A stretch of 64,000 bases of DNA from Eurosta solidaginis (GCF_040869045.1 NC_090319.1:360237739-360301738); one strand, 5' to 3'. Shown: positions 9,701-24,700, numbered from the stretch's first letter. Made by a program: numbers and translations. Notes: generated by a model not told the origin, from the letters alone.

Positions 9701-12700
9701 AAATTAATAATAAGGAAATGATTATTTTTAAAATGACAATTTTTCAAGAATGGTAGTATTTCTCATGAATCTTGGACGTAGTATATAAATATCAATGTGT
9801 GTCTATTTGTGCATATTTTGTAAGCTGCCAAACTGTTCATCAGTTTGCAATTCTCGACATACTTGCACTTACAGGGCGAATATGGGGTTATAGTAAATGT
9901 TTGATTTAAAAGAGGATCATGCCACCTCTCGTAGGCCCGAGATCGATCTCTCTCGAGAGGAAAAGGACTCCTCTAACGGTCCTCCGAAGAAACTTGCAGT
10001 TTCAACAGGATAGGACCAAAGAGGTATGGGCGATTGAGGCGTTGTTTCCACATTGCAATATAAAAGAAAATTGGTGTTATGTGGGGGCACGTTACAAGCG
10101 GGACATACCTTGGGTATGTCGGGATTAAAAAAAAAACAAGTAAGGAAGGCTAAGTTCGGGTGTAACCGAACATTACATACTCAGTCGAGAGCTATGGAGA
10201 CAAAATAAGGGAAAATCACTATGTAGGAAAATGAACCTATGGTAACCCTGGAATGTGTTTGTGTGACATGTGTATCAAATTGAAGGTATTAAAGAGTATT
10301 TTAAGAGGGAGTGGGGCATAGTTCTATAGGTGGACGCCATTTAAGGACATCGCCATAAAGGTGGACCAGGGCTGACTCTAGAATTGGTTTGTACGATATG
10401 GGTATCAAATGAAAGGTGTTAATGAGTATTTTAAAAGGGCGTGGGCCCTAGTTCTATAGGTGGACGCCTTTTCGAGATATCGCCATAAAGGTGGACCAGG
10501 GGTGACTCTAGAATTTGTTTGTACGATATGGGTATCAAATGAAAGGTGTTAATAAGTATTTTAAAAGGGCGTGGGCCCTAGTTCTATAGGTGGACGCCTT
10601 TTCGAGATATTACTATAAAGGTGGACCAGGGGTGACGTTAGAATTTGTTTGTACGATATGGGTATCAAATGAAAGGTGTTAATGAGTATATTAAAAGGGA
10701 GTGGGCCTTAGTTCTATGGGTGGACGCCTTTTCGAGATATCGCCATAAAGGTGGACCAGGGGTGACTCTAGAATGCGTTTGTACAATATGGGTATCAAAC
10801 GAAAGGTTAATGAGTATTTTAAAAGGGAATGGGCCTTAGTTCTATAGGTGGACGCCTTTTCGAGATATCGCCATAAAGGTGGGCCAGGGGTGACTCTAGA
10901 GTTTGTTTGTACAATATGGGCATCAAATGAAAGGTGTTAATAAATATTGTAACGAATTTGCTTGCAAATCCTCTTATTTGCAATCCTCTGCTAAGTTCGA
11001 ATCACTAAACTGTTGAATAAATAACTCCAATATTGAACAATGGAAAATGGCCTTTATTAAAGTACTTCACAATAACACTTATACTTTGCTACTCGCTGGC
11101 TTAATAACCAAACTGATGGATAACTCAACTCAAACTGAATTACTTCTTACTCGCTTGCGCCACTTTTATAGTTTACGCTGCATACATCTAGGCCTTCTAT
11201 TTCCAGAACTTACTAGTTAGTTTCGGCTACAAAACGCCAGCCACAACTACGTGCACAAATTATTGCTCTCTCTTGTGACAACTCAGATAAGATATATGCA
11301 TGTGTTTGTGCATTGCCGCTCCGATGCTGGTATACGTATATATGTGTAGACGCAATTATTTATTCGTTTATGTAGATACATAATGATTGAATTATTGATG
11401 TGAATGTTTGTAGTTTACAGTCTCTCGAGTACACATAGACGTATAAGTAAATGCATCTGTGTGTGACATCTCTTTCGGCTGCCTTATATATGTGTATACA
11501 TGATTTGATTATTGACGTAAATACTGCTTGGTATGGCCTTAGCATCGCCTTAGTGATGGTATAGCTTAGTGATGCTAATATCCGTGACAATATTTTAAAA
11601 GGGAGTGGGCCTTAGTTCTATAGGTGGACGCCTTTTCGAGATATCGCCATAAAGGTGGACCAGGGGTGACTCTAGAATTTGTTTGTACAATGTGGGCATC
11701 AAATGAAAGGTGTTAATGAGTACTTTAAAAGGGAGTGGGCCGTAGTTCTATAGGTGGACGCCTTTTCGAGATATCGCCATAAAGGTGGACCAGGGGTGAC
11801 TCTATAATGTGTTTGTACGATATGGGTATCAAATTAAAGGTATTAATGAGGGCTTTAAAAGGAAGTGGTGGTAGTTGTATATGTGAAGGCGTTTTCGAGA
11901 TATCGAACAAAATGTGGACCAGGGAGACCCAGACCATCATCTGTCGGGTACCGCTAATTTATTTATATATGTAATACCACGAACAGTATTCCTGCCAAGA
12001 TTCCAAGATTTCGCCCTACAGAACTTTTTCATTTTGTTCTACAATTGTTCTACAATAAACCAATCCAATTACCATGTTTCATCCCTTTTTTCGTATTTGG
12101 TAGAGAATTATGGCAGCTTGCAAAACTTCTAAATTACCTTCTTTTAAAAGTCGGCGGTGCCACGCCGATTGTCCAAAATTTTACTAATTTTCTATTCTGC
12201 GTCATAAGTTTAACTCACCTACCAAGTTTCATCGCTTTATCCGTCTTTAGTAATGAATTATCGCACTTTTTCGATTTTTCGAAATTTTCGATTGAGCTCT
12301 GCTCAACAGAGTATAAAAATGTAAGGCGCGATAACCTCCGAAGAGATTTCAGGTCGAGCTTCTCTTCCAATTTGCGTCGTGCTTCTCTTGATTTTCCCTA
12401 CAAATTGGCCTGACGGGACCTACATGTTTTATGCCGACTCCGAACGACATCTGCAAGGCAGATGAGTTTTCACTGAGAGCTTTTCATGGCAGCAATACAT
12501 TCGGAGCGATTATCAAACACTGCCGAGGGGTGACCCCGCTTAGAAAAATTTTCTTCTAATTGAAAAACCTTATTTCTAAAATTTTGATGTTGGTTTGCCC
12601 GGGGTGTGAACCCAGGGCATACGGTGTGGTAGACGGAGCACGCTACCATCACACCACGCTGGGCGCCGTATGTCGGGATTGGTTCTGGGTTAAGAGTTTA

Positions 12701-15700
12701 TCCTATTACTACAGGAAGTTGTGCAAGAGTGACGCGCGGTCCCTTGCATCTGCTTACGGAGATGACGTCTTAAGCTCCTGGGAGACGGGGTCTCTCCAAT
12801 CAGATTTCTGTTGGGATGCCCGAGTTTCTTGGTACTCAACAGAGCCTGTTTTTACAGCATTTCTTTTATGAGTATTTGTGCGCCTACCGTCTGGATTTGT
12901 CAACCGATAATGCATTCGGTATTGCCGGCAGAAAGAGCTCGCGCATTTCTTCGCGTTGAATATGTTGTCATTGTGTTTAGTTGGAGTTGATGGGGACTTT
13001 ACGGTTGACGTTAGCATACCAACACCCCCAGAGAGGTTACAGTTCTTTAGATGTTCCTTCCACTTCACCCGCTTGTATTTATTCACAAGCTGTTTGATGC
13101 GCAGGTTGATATCGCCAGGGTCAAGCTGTCTCACAAGGTCACACTTTCTTGCTAAGGCTGCAGGTTCGGCTGGGAAATAAGGCCGAATTTCCGGTATTCT
13201 ACCAGCACGAATGTGTTCTATCGGAACCCGCCTATGGAAGCAGAGGTAGAGGGCGGCCCCCACTCCATTGGAAGGACAAGGTGGAAAACGATTTAAACTC
13301 CCTTGGTGTGACCAATTGGCGCCGGTTGGCAGAGCGAAGGAGCGACTGGCGCGCCTTGTTGGACGGCCATAACCGTTTAGACGGTTAAGCGCCAATTAAG
13401 TAAGTAAGTAAGTAAGTACCAGCACGAATAAGCGAGCTGCATCAATTATTTATATCGGTTCCATTATGAAAATATGACGTTCCGATGTCTGCTCATTTTA
13501 GTGCGCAAAGTATGGGCAGATGGTCGAATGCTATAGATTTCATTGGCGGCCAGTCCACGCAGTTTATGAATCTTGTGCTGACGTTGAAAATATCTGGCAA
13601 ACTGTGAAAATTACTTGCCCGGTATGGAGGCGTCACTATTCACCATACTGATCATCATTTGTTCCGCTGCTTTTCCCACCTGCTGGTGCTAGAAAGTGAG
13701 GTTGTGACACATGTTAAAATCGCCACAAATAATGGAAATTTCACCCTTGAGTAGCATCGTAATATCATCAAATCGTTCCAGAGATGGTCGGACTTATACC
13801 TTAATTGCGCTTGTTACCGGATCGGACCAGATCTATATCTGGCAAAGTACCATCAACATCGATAAGTATTACGATTAAGATATTTGATGACTCGTTCATT
13901 TACTATTAATTAACAAGCTAAATCTCTATTTGTGTATGTCCTTTCTTTAAAAATTTTGAGATGTATGAACGTTGTAATGAAATAAAATTAAAGAAAAAAA
14001 AAAAACTTTTTTAAAAATAAGCTTTTATTATTGGTTAATAAAATTAACTAAAAAGTGAAAAATAAATGGGCTGTAAAGAAATATAACACTTTATAAGTTC
14101 ACTGTATCCTTTAACGATAATTAGGCCTCTTCGCCTGCGAAAAAAAATTCCGCATTGTACATAATTATATATTTTTAACATAAAAACTTTACACCTAAAT
14201 TATTAAATCTTACAGTTTATATCACAGTCCTAATTGTTGTAATAAAAGCGTGTTACATTGTGATAGCAAGAAAAGGAGGTTCTAAATGTTCTTAATTATA
14301 CCATCAAAATTTAACACGCTTTTTATTAGAACAAATAGGACTGTGATATAAACTGTAAGATTTAATAATTTAGGTGTAAAGTTTTAATGTTAAAAATATA
14401 TAATTATGTACAATATGGAATTTTTTTGTCGCAGACGAAGAAGCCTAATTATCGTTAAAGGTTACACTGAACTTATAAAATGTTATATTTCTTTACAGTC
14501 AATTTATTTTTTACTTTTTAGTTAATTTTATTAAAAAAGCTTATTGAAAAAAAAATTTTTTTTTTTTTTTTTTTTACTTTTTAGTTCGTTTCATTAACAA
14601 GTAATAAAAGCTTGTTCTTAGAAAAGCTTTTTTGTTTAATTTAATTTAGATATATATTTTATTTAATTTTAGTAGGGTAAAATATTGTTTAAATTAGTTA
14701 TATAATCTTTACTTAGTTATTTGTAACGTTTCTCATCCTTCTTTTAATGCATCACCATTTCAAGGTTTGTTCGAAGTCAACTTTGAACAGTCAAGTTCTT
14801 CGATTCGAAGATCTGCTAAAGACCTAACACGCCTTAAAGCCACATAAGCTTGACCAGCAGCAAATAATTTGCAGCCTAGATAAAAACAGCGTGATATACA
14901 GTAGTTCCCTGCATTTTGTGCACAGTTAAAGCCCACGATAAGATAATCGGAGCATTCTTCTTTCAGCTGTGCCGTGATTAAATTTAGAAGGAAATTGAAC
15001 TGATTTAGGCTGTATTATGTGAACGCCATAGTTACCAAAGTCTACGCTAACCGATGGTATATCGTTATGGTATAGTTGAGCACGTCTGTAATATGGCCAT
15101 ATAATTTCAGTGATGTGACCTATTGCTCCATTACAAGTCCCTTAGCAACGTCAACGTTAGATCTCAACATAACTTTAGCACCAACAAATATTTCTAGTTC
15201 TTTTGGAAGACCTCCTGTTTTGTTAATGTCTGAGTGTATTATATTATTAACATCAATCTGATCATTGTTTTTTGTTCCATCAATTAATTGGTCTTGCTAA
15301 TAATCAGTTATCAGCTGAGTGAAAGATATTGTGCTTCTGAAACGATACGTTGAGCCAACTGACAACAACCAATCGATAACAACGTTGAGTGAATGGAGCG
15401 GAAAATTTGTATGCTCACTAATTTTTCGTAAAGTTGCAACTGTGCGTTCCAAGAAGTGATCACTAATCAACTTCGCCAGCAGTTGTGCTTTTGGAATGCG
15501 CCCCATGCTTTGTCCAACTCATTCAAATGAATTTGTATATATGTGCATACACATGTTCACGTGTTCTTGCAACAACAAAACGTTAAATACATACATACAC
15601 ACATATGAATATACAGATTTTCGAGAAAGCATATCGTATGTGTTTGCCAAAAGTGGCTGCATATCCGAATCAGCATCTTCGGTTGTCAGATCTTTCGCGT

Positions 15701-18700
15701 TCAACGCTAACGCGGTGTCAGGATGAAAAAGACTCTCAACCAAATGACTGATACGAATCGCTACGTTTAAATAACCCTGACTGAGTATGAGTACACGATT
15801 TTTTATATTATGATCCGAATATATTGGGCCATATTCATAATCGAAGCATCGTTGAAGCATTTTTGACAGAGAGCACATATGAAATTGTGTCAAACAGTGC
15901 TAACTAACTTAAAATCATATTTTATTGTTAATTTATCTATGTCGCGTTCAGTTTACAACTACTTATTGCAGATCTCTGCTCTATGGGTTAAATATGTTTT
16001 AAAATAAAATTCCAATTTTCGCTTGGCTAAAATTCAATCGCCACAAATCTCTAAAACAAAATCAAGTGCGCAGAAATGTATGCAACATTTAGCGATAACA
16101 GCCTAATTTCTACGTTTGAAGTCTGTTGAATTTTGATTTTCTATGTAAGTTCTAAGTGACGTTTACATTTTTTTTTCTCGGACGTTGTGGCAGCGCACTG
16201 CCATCAAGTGGCCCGGTAGAACCAGGCTAATCCTGTTATTGTTTTTTAATTCATACATAGGTTTTGTTTTTTTTTTTTTGTATCCTAATTCCTATTATTA
16301 TATTTTTTATAATTTATAATTTTTATTGTTACCGAGTCTTTCAGAGGCATTGGCCTCTTAAGCGCCGAGATCTAAAACCGCTCAGCTACAGAGAAACTCA
16401 TCAGCTAAGAACTATAGATTCACAAAATACAATAGATTAAAAGTATAAATATAATTTTTTAATTATTAAGAGAAGATAGAACAGTCTTTTTTATGGCAAA
16501 GAGCGAGTCCGAAACATCAATTATTCTCGAATGAGAGTTATAATCTTCACACAAACATAGAAAAGGTTCGTGTAGTTGGAAATTGCTTCTGCATTGTTTA
16601 AGAATTATAGGTTTATAATGCCTTGAATCTCGGCATGGAACATTCAAGTTTACTTCGTTCAAAAGAAATGGGCTTGAAATCGATCCATTTAAAAGTCTAG
16701 CCATAAATAGTACACCTAGCATTTCTCTACGACTTGCAAGGGTAGGAAGATTTATTAGTTTTAACCGATTAGTGTAAGGAGGAAGATTATACGGAGAGTC
16801 CCATTGAAGATTTCTCAAGGCGAAAAGTAAAAACTGTTTTTGAATTGATTCTAGTCTATCCACATGAACTTGATAACGTGGATTCCAAATTATCGATCCA
16901 TATTCTAATATCGGCCTCACCAATGATGTAAAAAGGTTTTTTGTAACGTAAGGATCACTAAACTCTTTTGCCCATCTTTACACAAATGCTAAAACTCATC
17001 ACGCTTTATTGACTGTGGCATTAATATGAGGGTTGAAACTAAGTTTGCAATTCATTGTAACTCCAAAGTCGACAAAAACGTCAACGCTTTCCAGAGTTTG
17101 GCCAATAATTGTGTAGGAAGCTGGCTGTATGTTTCCACGTGAAAAACACATGGATTTACATTTTTCTATGTTGAGCGGCATAAAATTCGCATTACACCAA
17201 GTAACTAAACAATTTAAATCCGCCTGGAGTACAGAACTTCCTTCAACTGACGCGTATGACTTAAAAAGTTTTACGTCGTCGGTATACATTAAAATTTTAG
17301 AATATTTTATAGTTGTGGAAACATCGTTTATAAAGGGCAAAAAACAGAATAGGACCGAAATGGCTGCCCTGAGGCACCCCGGAGGGAACATCGATGACAT
17401 TCAAACAAATGTTTTTAAAAATGACTCTTTGAGTTCTACCGCAAAGATAGGAGGAGATCCAGCGAGTTAGGCCAGGTTGAAAACCAAGCAATTCGAGTTT
17501 ATAAACAAGTAATGAGTGGCGTACTTTGTCGAATGCTTTGCTGAAATCAGTGTATATAACGTCGGTATGATGATTGTTTCTAAACCCATTAAAGACGTGA
17601 GTTGTAAATTCAAGCAAATTGGTTGTGGTTGATTTGGCTCTACAAAAGCCATGCTGAGAACTATCTTTCAATGTAGAAATGTAAGGTGATTAGTAACGAT
17701 TGCTTCGAAAAGCTTAGGGATAGCGGAGAGCTTTGCTATTCCACGATAGTTTTCAACAGACGACTTGCTTGCTTTTTTATGGAGTGGGATAAGAAAAGAT
17801 TAACCTTTTTTTATTTGATTTGATACATCAACTTCCGGCGTAGTACGATTTTGACATTTGTCCATCGAATTTACAAAAACAAAGTACATGGAATTTTTAT
17901 TTATGTTTGTAGGTATGTCACCATGCTGCCACCTTGTATCGTTCTGCCATGTTTGTTTCCATTTCATTTTGACATTTTGTCATACAAATTGACATTTATT
18001 TAAAAATAAATTTCAACGCTGATTATGATGCCAGATTGTATGCGCCAAATGGAGTATAATCGTGGCTAAGTTGCCAAGTTTACGCCAAGTCAAGTCAAGT
18101 CTATGCTAAGTATCAGTAATGGGCCCTTTAGGCTTTTATGCTTGTGAGCACAAATTTTTACCGATAACTGTTTTCGATTAATTTATCGAATTTTCGCAAA
18201 GTAATACTGCATTGTCATCGGAGTTATACATGCGTACAAAATTTCAGCTCTCCGGGAAGTGTATCAAATTTAACTTGCAAGATTTGATTACAGACAACAC
18301 CGAAGTGAAACTAAATAAAAGCTTATAAAAAATAGAAATTATTAAAAATTCGGTGAGAACCGGTTTGGATACCCGTCAAATATAATGCAAACGGATGCCG
18401 TATAGATCTAAATTTACTTACCCTTAAATTTCTATCGCACATAAATCGTATCGTTGATGAATAATTATCAGTACCGTTACAGGATGTGTTTGATGTAAGG
18501 CGCATAATCAGCTGTCCATTTTCTATGACAGGGTTGGGTTGTACACTACCATAATCGAAATACCTACGAAAAATTAAGCACAAAAAATGAGCCAGTTGAA
18601 TATACCAGAAGGTTCAATCGAATTTTCCAGAAATTCTTGCACCTTATACAAATGTAGGATTAATTTTCTCTTAAACACAAATTTAAGGAAAGTAAACTTT

Positions 18701-21700
18701 TACCCGATTTAATAGGCGTATAATACGTTCGCATTTGTACATTCATATTTGCCATGTGTAGATGAGGTTGACAATGCGGTTGGATAAGCTTTGGATTGCG
18801 CTTGCTTACCTCTTATTTTTTGCCGATCAAGGACTGCCATTTCATTATAACTCCTCTTTATTCACCACAAACTTAAAATATTCCTTTCTTCATTCTTGGT
18901 CCAGCTGTTGTTATTGTTGTAGTTGTGATTCGCCCCATCCAAAAGGTGCGTTCACTCAAATCCCCCAGTGGGTTAGGGGGTCAGAATATACCCGCGGTAG
19001 GTATGCCTGTCGTAAGAGGCGACTAAAATACCAGATTCAAGGGGCTGTGTAGGGCAACCCTTTCAAGTTGCCAGCGCAATATATAGCTTCTCCAAACCCA
19101 ATTGACACCATCACCAATCCGCGGCGAATCCTGTTTCACTAACAGACGAGGCTCTGGCGCCTCCAAGTTCCTCATGGAACTAGGGGGTGGAGAGATGTGG
19201 ATGGCCTGATGGTTTAATGTGGCCGTATAAATCGTTCCCGAGATGGTCGGGCTAGCACCTTAATGGTGATGTGTTACCGGAGCGTACCAGATCTGTATCC
19301 GGCAAAGGACCATCACATCGATAACACTCCACAAAGCCTTCGGGGAGAAACCTTATGGCTATAACAACAACAACTCAAATCAATTGTCACAATCACTCAA
19401 TTGTCCTCAATACCCTTCAACGGAAGTCCGAGAAAACTTGCAGTTTTAACCGGATTGAACCAAAAGCATATGGGTCTTAGAGGTGTTCTACATTGCGCAA
19501 TTGAAAAGATAGTTGGTGTCATATAAGAACACGTTACAAGCGGGACATATGTACATTGGTTGCGTCGTGGTTGATTCCAGATAAGTAACAGTTTACCCTA
19601 CTACAGTATCCAGTGGGTTAGGAGGCTTAGAATACATATACCCGCGGCAGGTATGCCTGTCATAAGAGGCGCCTAAATGCCAAATTGATTCGACGGGTTG
19701 TGTAGCGGACCTCTTTCAAGGGCTTGCCAGAGCAATTTATAGCTTATCCAACCCAAATGTGCATCATGGATCTAGGGGTTGGGAGGGCCATCAACATCGA
19801 TAACACTCTTTGCAACATTCGAGGAGGGTCATTTCGCTACAACAGATGGAAATTGTGGTAGAGTTATGCGCGTCTCCCTGGGGATGATGCTTTCTTTAAC
19901 TGCAAGTTTAGGGCATTTATGTCTGAGTACAAAGTCCATACAGGCATTTGTTAAGTAATTTGCCGACTTTTTGTGTATGTCTCTGAGGGCATTTTTGTGG
20001 CCGAACTTCTTCATAGTGCTTACGGAGATTGCTTCTTAGGTTCCTGGGAGGCAGGCGTACGTCAATCAGATGTCGGTTGGAATGTCCGGATTTCACTTCA
20101 TTCAACTGAAACTGTTTGATCAGCTTTTCATTTCTCTCTTTTATGGAGGGCATTCTCTCCTCTCCTGTAGATGATGTTTTGGTGACATAAGAAGACATAC
20201 CGTGGCAGTTGTGAACGTGGTGTTTTAACAGGCCTGCAGAGTCCTCCAGTGTTTCTTTAAGCCTCGGCGACCATATCGGAGCATACAAGCGACTTGCCAA
20301 TTGCTTTATATGTGGCTATAAGCGTGTAACTGTCTTTGCCCCAAGGTCTGCCAGCCACAGACTTGAGGATTTTGTTGCCGTCCTGAACTTTGGGTACAAT
20401 TGCGGCTACATGCTCGCCAAAATGTAGGTCCTCGAACGTTACAGTCGCATAATGGGAAGGGAGCTTCGTTATGTAAAAATTAAACAAAAGTGTGGATAAC
20501 ACAACACCCTTCGACATCCCTTGTTCAATTATAATGGGTTTTGATGTTATGTTCCAAAACTGCACCGGTGCTTGCGACCACACAGATAATTTGCGTCCCT
20601 TACGTCCCTGATTCGAGGTCGCCTGGGTCTTGTTGTCTTACAAGGTCACGCTTTCTGGCAAAAGCCTCGGCCACCGTTGGAAAAGTTGGCCCAATTTCCG
20701 GAATTCTTTCAGCGGGAATAAAGCGAGCCGGCGCAGATTCAATGGCTTTGCAAAAGCACATTCCCCTTGACGGACACCAGTTGGGATTTGGAGGGCACCA
20801 AAATTATTGTCTGTGTATGCTTTATATTTTCCTTTTTTGAAGTTAATGATAGTGCGCTTCTCAGATGTGATGAATTCGGCTGGTCCCTCAAGCGAGAGGA
20901 GTATGGGTATGTTGTCGTATGCCTACACTCAAAAAAAACAAGTATCACTATCATTTTAATACACGATGTGCAAAAATGAAACTATAAATGGTATCTTTTT
21001 CGTGGTATCAATGCAACGATAAATATTATAAAAAGTATAATTAAAAGTATCAATTTTATATCTTGACTATTGATTTGCCCATGGAAAATATTTGTTTCGC
21101 CCTTAAAATGTATCAAAATGATACCCGTATAAATTTTCTAGTTTCATTATGATAACATTTAATACTAGATTGATTATAAAACGCATTACATTTGTATGTA
21201 GTCTATTAACTTGGAAAATACAAGTATCAAACTAATATTCATCCGTTCAAATGCATAAACAAAAATATCAAAATGATACTGTCAACGCATCATTATGCAA
21301 GTATTATTGTTAGAAAATTCGAAAAGCGAGTCTCGTGCGTAAGACGAAAGATTGTCGTGCCTAATTATTTGTGGTTTGTTGGCGTGAATAGTTGTTAATA
21401 TTATTAAATATTTGATCACTTTAATAAAACGATTACAACTTGAGTTTATTTTCACAAATAAATTGTGATATTGGTAAGTATGTGCATATGATTAAAACAA
21501 AAGAAATGCTTGTTCGCTGCAACAATTACATCGAGTTATATGTATGTACATATGTATGTACATAAACATCGATTGCATGTTAAAGCAAGTTGCGTTTACT
21601 TTTTTGGTAATTATGTGTGCATAATTCTACAAATACTTTTCCATTTTATACTTTTATTTTAGAGCTATACTTAAATTATTAAATACCTAATACAGCGGCT

Positions 21701-24700
21701 TGTATCAACGGTAAAAAAATGGATGACATTTTTGATGGAGCTACAATGGAAATTGTAGAAGTCGCAGAGCAACTGGAGGTATCAAATTATGATGCTCTTT
21801 TTAATTTCATACAGGAAAACAACCTGGACATGATTTGCTAAACTAATTTAATAGGTAAGTGTGATCGATACAAGTAAGTCTCATATATTTAAACATTTAT
21901 TTAAATAAATGACTAACTTATTACTTTTTTTAGACTCGAAAGACTGCATTTATTTCATCCTACTATTTTAAAACCAACGCACAGATATGTAATTAAAGAA
22001 GACTATTTAAAATTGCATCGGAAAGCTACCATACAAAATTTTGTCAACAGCTGTATTTTACATATAATATCAATAAATGATTTGCAGAATCAAATAGAAT
22101 TACGCAGAAATAAGTGTATAGAGTCTAACTCTCCAATACAGCCATTTTTAATTGTAGGTCGTTCTGATCTTATGAACTTGACTGATTTTTTTGTACCACA
22201 AATTTAAATTCAGCTCGTTTGTAATTGCTTTAGATAGCTCGGGAAATGATGACTTTAGTGCATTTTTTTACATTAATAATTGGCGATTTAGTGTCAGGAA
22301 ACACGTAATAAGAATGGTTAAAATTGTTGACATATTACTTCAAAGCGTATTCGACAATAGTATAATAAATAATCTTTCGATTCTTATACAAAGTCATAAC
22401 GAAGAGCATATTCGATTGTTTAATAAACCTCTTAAACCAAAATTTCATTTTCTTACGCATTATCCAGAAGTAATAAGAAAAAGTGGTCCTCCAAAGCATT
22501 TTTGGAACTTTAGATTTGAAGCAAAACACAGAGAAGCTAAAATTTGTTCCCGAAACGTTATGTGTAGAAAGAACTTTACATATTCATTAAGCATAAAAGC
22601 TGCATTAAAGTTTACAACATTTTTAGAACAAAACGAGAATGGCTTTGAAAAGACATTTGAGTTTCAAAAATCAGTATTTTGTAATATTGAAACGTCCGAT
22701 TTTTCATACGCACTGTCACATTTAAACGAAAGCTTTCAAAATATTATAATTGAAAAATTAGTTTATAATGGATTAAATTATAAAAAGGATTACTTTTTAG
22801 TTCTTAAAAAGAAGGTATTTACTTTACACAAAATCACACATATTATATTATAAAAGGTTTTAATGAACACTACCAATGTTACGAAGTTGGTAATAAAGAC
22901 AGAGTTTTACACGTTAATAGCTTAATATGTTTCGACGGGCCCCCTATTCATATGTACAACAATGTAAATGAAATTTTTTTATACGAATAAAGAAGTTTTA
23001 AAATTTAATTGAAGTACTAACCGACTTTTTGTTTGGGAAAGGATTGATTTTCTTGGCAAAAAAAGTGGTATAAATTTTACAAAAGTAAGTATCAATTCAA
23101 TATATAATAAAATATCAAATTGATAAGGTAAAAGTATCAAACTAATACTAAACAATTGCAAGTATCAATTTAATAAGCACAAGGATCAAATTGATACTCA
23201 GTTTTGAGAGAAACAAGTTTCAATTCTATACCAGAGTATCAAAATGATACTATTAAAAAAGTACTAAATTGATAACAACTAGTGTCAAATTTAAAAGTTC
23301 GAAAATATCATTTTCACAATTTCGAAAATGTCAATAACATAAGATCATTGATGACGAAAAAAAGATAAGCAAAAATTGCACATTGGTGCCTAGATTGCAT
23401 CGCCTTGATGATAACTTTTTTTTTGAGTGTATGTTGCCTTCGGCTGTCAATGACGCAGTTTACAAGCCCTCCGCCAACGATGGAGATGTCTGACGAGCTA
23501 TGACAGTTTGCTGTCATACGTGTGGGGGGAGTCTCCGTTTATCGCGTAGAACGAAGTGTCATCTCTTTTATCCGTCAACATCTCAACCCTACAGTCTGCT
23601 AGTAGCTCAGAATGCCAACGATCAAGAATAATGCGACTTTCACCAGGGAGAAGAGCACTGATACCAGGGCAATAACCCTGGGGAAGCAGGTGGCAGGGGT
23701 GATGTAGATGATGATATCTACAGTCGCATCGCCTGCACGGACAGATATTCCTTGAGGCTCCAGGACACTGCTCCTGCCGCCGATTTCGGGATCAAATAGA
23801 TTATACTGCACAGAGTGATTACTGGTAAAAGCGTTAGACATATGGACGTTGTAGCCAGAACAGGCCTGCAAACAATATTTCGGAGCTATACGGATGTTGT
23901 GCCGCCTTGAAATCCACTATCTCCGCAGGCGCAGACCAAGAGTGCCCTGTGACGGGGTCGACGAATGTTGTGGTCCAACCCAGAACAACCAGTTCGATGC
24001 AACCGTCTTTTGCATGTGGCGCACTGACATGAGTGTTACCGTCGTAAGAAGATTCGTATCCGGCGCACGCAGCAAAACCATTTCTCTGGGCCGAGAAGAG
24101 GTTCCACATCTTCCCATAGCAATAGAGTATGGAGCAGTCCCTATTCTGGATCTGCCCTGGGGATAAATATATGTGGGAGGGACGAACAAATTAAACGGGG
24201 TTAATTCTTCAATTGAAGGCCCAGGTCCTGTTTTCATAATTGTGCAGTCGTCGGCATAGGAAACGATTGTAATTCCTTCTGGTGGGGAAGGGAGTTTTGA
24301 TATGTAGAAATTAAACAGAAGCGGGGATAGGACACCACCCTGTGGTACCCCCTGTTTAATTTTCCTTGGTTTTGAGATTTGTCTCTTCGCCTTCGTTCGC
24401 TGGTTTGCCAGGCTTTAGTAGTGGAATTAGCTATGCCGTTTTCCATTGTTCAGGAATGACAAAGGACTTCAGCGACAAGTTGAAAACGTGCGTAAGGTAA
24501 TTTATTCCCTCAGCGTCAAGGTGTTTTAGCATTGGCATGGCTATTCCGTCTGGGCATATTGATTTGGAGGGCTTGGCCCTGTGAATGGCTGATTCAACCT
24601 CTGTGAGGGTGATGGTAATGAGTTGCACGTCGTGTTTGTATGTATGTGCCCGTCTGATTGCACGACGTCTGGCTATGTCCACAGAAGAATGCATTATAAA

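Noticed and set aside
12754..13395. 213-codon minus-strand protein
   Set aside because: The first third is antisense to a LINE tail and the rest is a LINE linker; it is a chimera from a nested insertion.
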